Assembly: GCA_947378615.1 (NCBI GenBank)
Contig: CANCKV010000187.1
Location: 1-6,625, forward strand
DNA: 6,625 nt
DNA from: Chitinophagaceae bacterium
GTDB taxonomy: Bacteria > Bacteroidota > Bacteroidia > Chitinophagales > Chitinophagaceae
Direction: 5' to 3'
Every line of letters starts with the position of its first letter. The first letter of the stretch is position 1. Below, piece after piece: positions 1 through 6,028 of this stretch. The notes beneath the pieces are model-generated. The model did no database searches. It was not told the origin of the DNA and saw only the letters and a list, made by a program, of their open reading frames with translations. The translations under genes were made by a program, and so were the position numbers.

Positions 1-279
1 ATAAAACATGTGTACAAAATTTATAAGTGGCTAAAATAGTTGCATTGATTCGGTTAATATTGCATTGTGCATAAAATTGTGGAACGATTAACGTTTATTC
101 AATTGATTGGGATTGTTTTGAGGTGTAGGTGAAAGGTGAAAGGAAGATGGTGAAAGTGAAAGGTAAAAGGTAAAGTATAATTTATAACAAATGTGGTTTG
201 TTTTAAAGGCAAAATGTGCATTTAATTAGGATATACTTTCATTGTTTTTTTTAATAAAAAAATACTATACAACTAAAAT
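1..279. other. Intergenic, no gene seen
   Basis: AT-rich DNA downstream of the efflux operon. No convincing reading frame or RNA gene is visible on either strand. It holds a purine-rich low-complexity stretch at about 121-175 (listed separately) and an A/T-run segment at about 245-262, where a T-tract is followed by an A-tract. Confidence 0.6.
121..175 (+). repeat. Low-complexity GGTGAAA-type repeat
   Basis: This stretch is built almost entirely of variants of GGTGAAAG and GGTAAAAG, repeated about every 7-10 bases. The opposite-strand version of the same word (ACCTTTTA) recurs in the spacer upstream of the TolC-family gene at 1737-1778, so that gene is flanked by related tracts in opposite orientation. 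The repeat is seen directly; any function is unknown, and simple slippage-type repeats are the plain explanation. Confidence 0.6.
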
Positions 280-317
280 AAATGACTAAGACAAATTAAT
301 GCATTAGTCAGTCATTT
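280..317 (-). terminator. Possible terminator of the efflux operon
   Basis: An inverted repeat lies 80-120 bp past the stop codon of the TolC-family gene. AAATGACT at 280-287 pairs with AGTCATTT at 310-317; alternatively TGACTAA at 283-289 pairs with TTAGTCA at 304-310 around a 14-nt loop. Read on the minus strand, a run of seven T follows about 16 bases beyond the stem. That is too far for a textbook intrinsic terminator, and the stem is AT-rich, so this is only a plausible transcript end. Confidence 0.3.
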
Positions 318-397
318 TTCTTAGTTAATTGTCAATATTTATCTATTCCGATTCACCAAAACTCACATTTCATAGCTAATGTTTCCTATTTCACTTC

Positions 398-1675
398 TTA
401 CCAATATTTATATCCTACTAATTTTGCCAACTCTACTTTTGCAAGACATAATTGATACTGATATTGCAACTTAGTTAATTGTGCCCTTTGTAGGTTAGTA
501 CTAGCATTTGTTAGTTCAAGATTAGTACCTACCCCATTTTTAAACCTATTTGCTGCAAGTGTATTTGCATATTTAGCTTGGTCAATTTGACCTTGTGTAT
601 TCCTAATTCTTTCTAAGTTAGAAGTAAGATCCGTTAAAGCCTGTTCAATATCCTTCCGGTATGTGCTATTGAGTGATTGCATTGCCAACTCATTTTGCTT
701 AACCAATGTTTGGGAAAGGGCCGTTTGTTTTTTAGTTCTTCCTCCTTCATAAATTGGCACTTTCAATGCAATTCCTGCATTATAGTTGAATCTAATTTGA
801 TTTACATCGGGTACATACCCATTTTTTAAACCCGCATCAGCACCTACAATTACTGTTGGTTTATCGCCAAGTTTTGTGAGTTCAACTTCATTTTGGGCTT
901 GTTTCACCTTAGATAAAGCAATTGCAAACTCAGGATTACTTTTTTGAGCCTCTGCAATTCCCTCTTCTACATTTTTTAATAGTAAATCAAAGTCGAAAAC
1001 ATTGCCTTCAATCTTTCCTGAACCTGTAGTATATGCCAATAAGTTTTGTTGTTTAATCAAAGAGTTTTCTAAGTCAACCTTACGATTTTCTTCTGCATCT
1101 ATCTGTGTTTGAATTGATAGAATATCTATTTTCAGCGCATCTCCATTCTTGAATTTACTTTCAATTAATGTTTTATTTTCATTCAAAAAACTTAACACAC
1201 TATCCTGAATACTAATCGTATGCTTTATGAAAACAATATTATAGTATAAGGTCGTAACCTGTGCTGCCAATTGATATTTTACGAAGTTTACATTAGACTC
1301 AGCTATTTGCAAGTCTGTTTTTGACTTCTCTATATTTGCTTTTAACCTGCCAAAATCAAAGAGCACATAACTTGCATCAGCATGTGCATCTAAATTATGA
1401 ACAGGTGCAAACTGAAAGACAGAACTTCCGAATGGAATTTCTATTTTTGGTTTCAAAAACCGGTAAGAGGCTAATGCATCTACAGTCGGACTATTAATAC
1501 TTGTTATATCTAATTTTTGTTTGGCTATTTCTACCGTATTTTCAATTTCCTTTACCTTCGGGAAATAAGAAAACGACTGATTTATAAAAGCCTTTAATTC
1601 ATTATTTACTACTATCTGTGAATTACCCGAAATAACCACAGCAATTAAGAATAATGTGAAAATATTTCTTCTCAT
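398..1675 (-). CDS. TolC-family outer-membrane efflux channel
   Basis: This 425-residue protein is an outer-membrane factor of the TolC/OEP family, the exit duct of the pump. Residues 1-20 form a Sec signal peptide (MRRN, hydrophobic FTLFLIAVV, then SGNSQ) with no lipobox cysteine, so it should not be a lipoprotein. The mature part shows the family's internal duplication. VLFDFGRLKAN (104-114) matches VPIYEGGRTKKQ (306-317), each entering a long helix, and ESKFKNGD (172-179) matches ANRFKNGVG (375-383), each followed by a second long helix. The short segments near 65-105 and 272-308 would supply the beta-barrel strands. The chain ends GYKYW, with an aromatic last residue as in many outer-membrane proteins. 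The length is normal for the family. It lies 100 bp downstream of the emrB-like gene as the last gene of the operon, which supports a dedicated channel rather than a shared housekeeping one. The ATG at 1675 is directly followed by the signal peptide, so the start is secure. The family assignment is firm; substrates are not deducible. Confidence 0.93.
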   Translation of the reverse strand: MRRNIFTLFLIAVVISGNSQIVVNNELKAFINQSFSYFPKVKEIENTVEIAKQKLDITSINSPTVDALASYRFLKPKIEIPFGSSVFQFAPVHNLDAHADASYVLFDFGRLKANIEKSKTDLQIAESNVNFVKYQLAAQVTTLYYNIVFIKHTISIQDSVLSFLNENKTLIESKFKNGDALKIDILSIQTQIDAEENRKVDLENSLIKQQNLLAYTTGSGKIEGNVFDFDLLLKNVEEGIAEAQKSNPEFAIALSKVKQAQNEVELTKLGDKPTVIVGADAGLKNGYVPDVNQIRFNYNAGIALKVPIYEGGRTKKQTALSQTLVKQNELAMQSLNSTYRKDIEQALTDLTSNLERIRNTQGQIDQAKYANTLAANRFKNGVGTNLELTNASTNLQRAQLTKLQYQYQLCLAKVELAKLVGYKYW

Positions 1676-1736
1676 AATAAAATTTATTCTTTATAATTAT
1701 TTTTCCAAAACGCTCAAACCAAATAACTTAAGCCTT

Positions 1737-1778
1737 ATACCTTTTATCTTACACCTAAAACCTTTTACTTAATACCTA
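1737..1778. repeat. Two tandem copies of a 21-bp repeat
   Basis: The blocks at 1737-1757 and 1758-1778 match at 16 of 21 positions by hand alignment. Both contain ACCTTTTA and end ACCTA. The second copy overlaps the TAG stop codon of the emrB-like gene. The period and the ACCTTT core recall the larger 21-bp array at 6029-6343, and the words resemble the tract at 121-175 in reverse orientation. The rest of this 100-bp spacer is AT-rich with no clear promoter. Confidence 0.55.
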
Positions 1779-3386
1779 ATGCGCCTCCGCTGCAGCCTTC
1801 ATTGTCGCCTTCATTTCTGATTCTGTTTTCTTCTTATTCGTTAAAAACATAACTAATGGGAGTACCATTACAAAGAAAATGGCTATCAATCTAAACGTAT
1901 CTAAGTATGCAAGATAATAGGCCTGCCTTTCAACAGTACCATTCAATATCCCTAAGGCCTTTCCTGCTGCTCCTGCAAAATCACCTGTCTTGTTGATGAT
2001 TCCTTGTGTAATTAGATTTAATCTCTCAGTTAATAAAGGCGACCCCGCAGGCATTGCACTCACTAAATTGTTTCTGTGTACCGAATATTGATTTGCTATA
2101 TAATTATTTGCAATAGCAATACCAAATGCCCCACCTAATTGACGAATCATATTATTTAGGCCAATCCCTGTAGCATAATCTTTGGGCTGTAATCCCGCTA
2201 CGGCCTGATTAATAAGTGGCAACTGACAGAATGCAATACCAACCCCTCTCACTAATAAGGGTGGAAAGAAATCACCTCTCCCAACATCCATACTCACTCT
2301 CGAACTCATAATGCTATATAATGAAAATAGAAGATAGCCAACAATAATCAATGGAATTGGTGAGAGACCCTTACTCATTGATATTCCAATAACAGGCATC
2401 AGAAACACACAGCATAGAGTAGGTGCTAACAGCGTAAGACCTGTTTCATAAGCCGTAAATCCTAATACTCTTTGTGCCAAAACAGGAAAGACAAATACAG
2501 AGGTATAGAGTCCAAAACCTGCCACAAATGTGAAGACTGTTGTAAATGCAAGGTTTCGGTTCTTCATTACCCGAAGGTTTACTGCGGGCTGTTTAATATT
2601 AAGTTCATAAATAATAAAACTAATCAGCCCTACAGCAGCGATACCACTGCAATACCTGATTATTTCACTACTAAACCAATCCTCACTTTCTCCACGTTCC
2701 AATACATATTGCAAGCAGCCAATACCCGCCATCAATAACATGATACCCGTGTAATCAATCTTTATGCTGTCTTTCTTTTTCCCTTCATTTTCCTTTTTAT
2801 CAATAAAAGTTAAAGAAAGTATGGTTGCAACAATTCCAATTGGGATGTTAATAGTAAATATGAGAGGCCACGAAGAGTGGTCGATAATATATCCCCCTAA
2901 TGTAGGACCTAAAGTAGGGCCTAGAACAATACCCATCCCAAACAATCCCGATGCTTTAGGTCGGTCTTTTGGAGGAAATGTATCGAAAAGAATCGCTTGA
3001 GATGTAGAAAGTAGTGCCCCTCCACCTATTCCTTGAACAAACCTCCATAAGATAATTTCTACAAGAGAATGTGATTGCCCACACAGGTACGATGCAATCG
3101 TAAAGACAATCATTGAGGCCACATAATAATTTTTTCGACCAAAATATTCTGCCAAAAAGCTTGTCAAATGAATGATGATTACGTTTGCAATTGCGTACGA
3201 AGTGATTACCCAACTGATATCCTCGATACTAACACCGAGACTACCACTCATATCATTCAACGCCACATTTACAATTGATGTATCTACCAATTCCATAACA
3301 GCAGCTGCAATTGTTGTTATCACAATAATTGCCCTAGCCAAACCAGTAGGATAAACCACAGGCGGATGTGCGTATGTTGATGCCAT
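1776..3386 (-). CDS. emrB: EmrB-type MFS efflux transporter (DHA2, 14 TM)
   Basis: This 536-residue inner-membrane drug:proton antiporter belongs to the DHA2 family of the major facilitator superfamily. TM1 carries motif D1, ELVDTSIVNVAL (32-43), whose acidic residue is typical of 14-TM pumps. The loop after TM2 has motif A, AEYFGRKNYY (79-88). TM4 has motif B, WRFVQGIGGG (114-123), with R115 proposed in this family to take part in proton coupling. TM5 has the antiporter motif C, GIVLGPTLGPTLGGYI (152-167). A lysine-rich cytoplasmic linker (about 197-208) separates the first six helices from the two extra central ones. A long periplasmic loop (about 431-492) before the last helix is characteristic of EmrB/FarB/HsrA proteins. 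The C-terminus is a charged cytoplasmic tail. The gene sits between the adaptor and channel genes, as expected for a tripartite pump. The ATG at 3386 gives a short N-terminus before TM1, normal for the family. The class is certain; the substrate range is inferred only broadly. Confidence 0.95.
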   Translation of the reverse strand: MASTYAHPPVVYPTGLARAIIVITTIAAAVMELVDTSIVNVALNDMSGSLGVSIEDISWVITSYAIANVIIIHLTSFLAEYFGRKNYYVASMIVFTIASYLCGQSHSLVEIILWRFVQGIGGGALLSTSQAILFDTFPPKDRPKASGLFGMGIVLGPTLGPTLGGYIIDHSSWPLIFTINIPIGIVATILSLTFIDKKENEGKKKDSIKIDYTGIMLLMAGIGCLQYVLERGESEDWFSSEIIRYCSGIAAVGLISFIIYELNIKQPAVNLRVMKNRNLAFTTVFTFVAGFGLYTSVFVFPVLAQRVLGFTAYETGLTLLAPTLCCVFLMPVIGISMSKGLSPIPLIIVGYLLFSLYSIMSSRVSMDVGRGDFFPPLLVRGVGIAFCQLPLINQAVAGLQPKDYATGIGLNNMIRQLGGAFGIAIANNYIANQYSVHRNNLVSAMPAGSPLLTERLNLITQGIINKTGDFAGAAGKALGILNGTVERQAYYLAYLDTFRLIAIFFVMVLPLVMFLTNKKKTESEMKATMKAAAEAH

Positions 3387-3393
3387 GTTTTTA

Positions 3394-3484
3394 AATTACG
3401 AATTACAAATTAATAATTAAGAATTAACAATTACGAATTACGGCTTGCCAGTTTGAAATTTTCGAAGGAGTGCAATTCGTAATT
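3394..3484. repeat. AATTACGAATT repeat cluster in emrA-emrB spacer
   Basis: The 110-bp spacer carries AATTACGAATT at 3394-3404 and 3429-3439, and its exact reverse complement AATTCGTAATT at 3474-3484. Weaker variants such as AATTAATAATT fill the gap between the first two copies. The second and third copies could form an 11-bp stem around a 34-nt loop in the transcript. This might set the relative expression of adaptor and transporter, or protect mRNA ends, but that is inference. A related AT-rich stretch with TAAATTTT-like words lies in the repressor-emrA spacer (about 4562-4600). No TAnnTTTG promoter element was found on the minus strand in this spacer. Confidence 0.6.
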
Positions 3485-3496
3485 AAAAATTCACAA

Positions 3497-4540
3497 TTAT
3501 TTTGCTACTACCACATACACGCTTAAACCTGCACGTAAGTATTGTTTGTATTTTGCTACATCATTAATCCAAATTTTCACAGGTAAACGTTGTGTTACCT
3601 TTACAAAGTTTCCACTGCTATTGTCGGGAGGGAGTAAGGCAAATCTAGCCCCTGTTGCATCACTCAAACTTGCTACAGTGCCCGTTATTTTAACGTCAGG
3701 ATAGGCATCTACTCTTAAATCAACTTCTTTTCCAGGTACTAAAGACGCTATTTGGCTCTCTTTGAAGTTCGCAACCACCCAATAAGTTGTATCATTTACA
3801 ATTGAAAACAAAGGGGTTCCTGCTTGAACAAACTGTCCTTCACTGACATTCTTCTTGCCTATCTTACCTGCTTGAGGTGAGAATATTTTTGTATAGGTCA
3901 ATTTTAGTTTAATTTGGTCAATAGCCGCTTGTTTTACAGCCATTGTAGCTTCTGCCCTTTTAACAGCTGATTCCAATACGGCAATTCGACTCTCTGCAGA
4001 ACCTAAATCATTGTGTGTGTTTTCTAGAGTTTTAACGGCTGTTTCATAAGCAAATTTGCTATCGTCTAGTTGTTTCTTAGTGATTGCTTCAGCTGCAAAA
4101 AGGCTTTTATCACGGTTGTAATCTTCTAACGCTTTTGCTTTTCTAACATCACTAATTTCGATATTTCCATGATTAACTTTCAATGAAATCTGTGCATTAT
4201 TCAAAATTGCTTTAGAATTCGTAATATCAACGGAAGCTTGTGCATAGTCGGCTTCTGCAGCAACTATTTGTGTTTGCAATTCAGCATCATCCAATTCAGC
4301 TAGCAATTCTCCTGCCTTTACAGAATCATAATCCTTTACAGCTATACTTTTTACATATCCAGAAACACGAGGTAGTACAGGCGTAATTTGAGTTTCTATC
4401 TGTGCATTATCAGTAGTTTCGTGTGAAAATGTAAAGCTCAATTGTTTGTATCCAAAGTATCCTCCGACGATTAGCACTAGTCCCAATATAATTGGTTTTA
4501 CAGGTGACTTTCTTTCTTTTTGCATATTTCCTTGTTCCAT
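3497..4540 (-). CDS. emrA: EmrA/HlyD-family periplasmic adaptor
   Basis: This 347-residue membrane-fusion protein links the inner-membrane transporter to the outer-membrane channel. Residues 1-15 are a basic cytoplasmic tail, and about 16-33 are the single anchoring TM helix (PIILGLVLIVGGYFGY). TTDNAQIETQITPVLPRVSGYV (42-63) is the classic entry into the first half of the lipoyl domain. A long alpha-helical hairpin (about 86-212), rich in A, K, E and Q, is predicted to reach toward the TolC-like tip. The second lipoyl half follows (about 215-250, with IFSPQAGKIGKK), then a beta-barrel domain (about 252-345). GARFALLPPDNSSGNFVKVTQRLPVKI (297-323) is a signature of EmrA/FarA-type adaptors, as opposed to AcrA-type ones. 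It is 76 bp downstream of the repressor gene and 110 bp upstream of emrB. The ATG at 4540 was chosen; a second ATG five codons in (MQKERK) is also possible. The MEQGN start has AAAACAA just before it and no Shine-Dalgarno sequence. Confidence 0.95.
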   Translation of the reverse strand: MEQGNMQKERKSPVKPIILGLVLIVGGYFGYKQLSFTFSHETTDNAQIETQITPVLPRVSGYVKSIAVKDYDSVKAGELLAELDDAELQTQIVAAEADYAQASVDITNSKAILNNAQISLKVNHGNIEISDVRKAKALEDYNRDKSLFAAEAITKKQLDDSKFAYETAVKTLENTHNDLGSAESRIAVLESAVKRAEATMAVKQAAIDQIKLKLTYTKIFSPQAGKIGKKNVSEGQFVQAGTPLFSIVNDTTYWVVANFKESQIASLVPGKEVDLRVDAYPDVKITGTVASLSDATGARFALLPPDNSSGNFVKVTQRLPVKIWINDVAKYKQYLRAGLSVYVVVAK

Positions 4541-4616
4541 TTGTTTTATATTAAAGAATGATGTAAATTTTAAGTTTTAAATTATAAATTTTGAATTATG
4601 AACTTTCCATTATCCA

Positions 4617-5243
4617 TTATTCACTAACAACTAAAAGATGTGCGTGTACCATTGATTTTATATGTTTAATCAATCTCGACTTGAAAGCCTCATCGTGATA
4701 GGGGTCATTTGTATTTGGCTTTGCCAACATCTGATTGCACATGTTTTTTGAAATCATTACTTGATTAATCGAACCGATAATTGTAGTGACTGTCAATATT
4801 GAATCTACTTCCTTGAAAATTTTCTTTTCAATACCCTTTTCAATAATTGCAGCAAAGTTTTTTGAATTTCTTGCGAAAGCATTACTCAATAATTGATGAC
4901 TATCACCACGTTTTGTATCCATCAATTCCTTGTAAACAAACTTATGAAAGTTGACACCATCCATAATTCTTGTCACATAATCTTCAATTAAAAAATCAAC
5001 TTTTTCTATCTCAGAAAGATTCGTATTTGCTTCCAATTCCTCAATCCTATCTTTTATATACATTGCCTTATCCTCGATAATTGCCTCAACCAATTTTTCC
5101 TTACTGCCAAAATAATAATTAATCATCGCCACATTAACGGATGCGTCGGCAGCTAAATCACGGATACTAGTGCCTTCAAATCCCCTCTCGGCGAAAAGTG
5201 CAATAGCATGTTCCATTATATGAGCTTTCTTATCAATAGCCAT
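4617..5243 (-). CDS. TetR/AcrR-family transcriptional repressor
   Basis: This 208-residue regulator begins MAIDKKAHIMEHAIALFAERG. Residues 8-54 are a typical TetR_N DNA-binding domain: helix 1 (HIMEHAIALFAERGF), then the helix-turn-helix TSIRDLAADASVNVAMINYYF (25-45) and GSKEKLVEAII. The remaining residues (about 60-208) form the variable all-helical ligand and dimer domain, which gives no hint of the inducer. The frame stays open upstream to a TTG at 5276. That codon lies inside the operator and upstream of the -7 element, so it cannot be on the main transcript; the ATG at 5243 is the credible start, about 15 nt after the predicted transcription start. It is the first gene of the pump operon and is preceded by a large palindrome (5266-5308). 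Autorepression, and hence coupled control of emrA, emrB and the channel gene, is therefore likely. The family is certain; the ligand and exact regulon are inferred. Confidence 0.93.
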   Translation of the reverse strand: MAIDKKAHIMEHAIALFAERGFEGTSIRDLAADASVNVAMINYYFGSKEKLVEAIIEDKAMYIKDRIEELEANTNLSEIEKVDFLIEDYVTRIMDGVNFHKFVYKELMDTKRGDSHQLLSNAFARNSKNFAAIIEKGIEKKIFKEVDSILTVTTIIGSINQVMISKNMCNQMLAKPNTNDPYHDEAFKSRLIKHIKSMVHAHLLVVSE

Positions 5244-5263
5244 TTCTAAAATTCTATGAGCTG

Positions 5264-5294
5264 CAAATTTAAACAAACGTTTGAATTAATCAAA
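5264..5294 (-). promoter_or_regulatory. Bacteroidota-type promoter of the efflux operon
   Basis: On the minus strand, TTTG (5294-5291) is followed after exactly 19 bp by TAAATTTG (5271-5264). This fits the Bacteroidota primary sigma consensus TTTG-N19-21-TAnnTTTG. Transcription should start around 5257-5260, giving a leader of roughly 15 nt before the ATG at 5243. Both elements lie in or overlap the flanking palindrome, so bound repressor would block RNA polymerase. The mirror position on the plus strand reads TAAATTCT, which lacks the TTTG, so the promoter appears to fire only leftward. Confidence 0.8.
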
Positions 5295-5308
5295 CGTTTG
5301 TTTAAATT
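5266..5308. promoter_or_regulatory. Operator: 19-bp inverted repeat, likely TetR site
   Basis: A perfect 19-bp inverted repeat (5266-5284 and 5290-5308) surrounds a 5-bp centre, ATTAA. Each arm itself holds the 10-bp palindrome CAAACGTTTG (5274-5283 and 5291-5300), centred 17 bp apart. This nested dyad is what a TetR-family protein binding as two dimers, or as one dimer on overlapping sites, would recognise. Its position over the promoter of the repressor gene supports autoregulation. The structure is seen directly; the binding partner is inferred. Confidence 0.85.
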
Positions 5309-5919
5309 CTTTTTGTTGGTATGCAACTTTTATCTTTTTTCGTAAGGTGAGGAACAGAATTTGGATAAAATAGTTTGAATGAAGTGAAAATATCCCCATT
5401 TAAGTTAGCAAATAGTGGGATTCCCCAATAAGTTAGCTAGGGTTATGAACCATATAATTACTTTAAATCCATTATCTAAATACTATTTAGCATTTCAAAA
5501 AGCGAAGTTTTACTTTTCACAATAAAATATGGAAAGTAATAGAAATAATATGACAGCTTTTTAGTTTTATTATTAAAAATTATAGGAATTATAAGAAAAT
5601 GGTCTCAACTCATCTAGTTTCAAAACGGCTGCACATTGCTTATTATATTGAAAAGAAAGAAGGTCACATATCTTGATACTCTCTTCTCAGCATTGAGAAA
5701 AGGATTCGAGTGAAGATTGTATAATTGTTCAATTTATTTGTCGGGGATACCTGTGTATAAACCCTGAAGTCGTGACTTTACGTTTGATTACTACTTTTAA
5801 ACTGTTAAATCCTTAGAACAAATCATTTATCATCATGTCATCCCTTCTGGATTTTCTTGAAATATCTTTTCCTTAAACAGCATTTCCAATGATGAACATT
5901 TCATTAAGCAATTCCTAAA
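5309..5919. other. Intergenic, no gene recognised
   Basis: About 600 bp with stops in all frames; the longest ATG-started frames seen are around 25 codons and look random. No tRNA or rRNA pattern was recognised. Small structures noted are a short direct repeat at 5394-5437 (listed), a 6-bp stem with a 4-nt loop at 5684-5699 (TTCTCA/TGAGAA), a small palindrome AAGTCGTGACTT at 5767-5778, and ACGTTTGATTA at 5780-5790, which matches 11 bases of the operator's minus strand. This may be decayed DNA or the untranslated side of an unrecognised element. Confidence 0.5.
5394..5437. repeat. Short direct repeat CCCCA...TAAGTTAGC
   Basis: CCCCATTTAAGTTAGC at 5394-5409 recurs as CCCCAATAAGTTAGC at 5423-5437, with nine exact bases (TAAGTTAGC) and one deletion between the copies. 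The interval includes the near-palindrome TGGGATTCCCCA (5416-5427). It could be a remnant of an element end or a protein-binding pair; nothing distinguishes these. Confidence 0.4.
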
Positions 5920-6028
5920 CCTAATAACTGCCCCTAAGTATGGGAATTAGATGCTGACATTTGTAATAACTCATTGATTTTAAATAGATATTTCGACAAA
6001 ATTTATTAGTGATAGCCCAAATTGGCAT
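5920..6028. repeat. Probable decayed extension of the 21-bp array
   Basis: Upstream of the clear array the same period can be followed faintly. The 21-base block at 5987-6007 shares about 12 positions with the unit at 6323-6343, including GATAT at the start and ATT at the end. The block at 6008-6028 ends TTGGCAT in phase. CTGACATTTGTAA near 5954-5966 and CCTAATAACTGCCCC near 5920-5934 resemble units with one-base indels. This is a hand alignment of AT-rich DNA, so part may be chance. Confidence 0.35.

Noticed and set aside
2472..3354. Small reading frames on both strands within the transporter gene
   Set aside because: They are shadows of the strongly supported EmrB-type coding sequence.
5599..5676. 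Short ORF of about 25 codons starting MVSTHLVSK
   Set aside because: It is too short, has no homology that I recognise, and sits in DNA full of stops.
5684..5699. Hairpin TTCTCA-GCAT-TGAGAA as a terminator
   Set aside because: It has a short stem, no following T-run on either strand, and no gene ending nearby.
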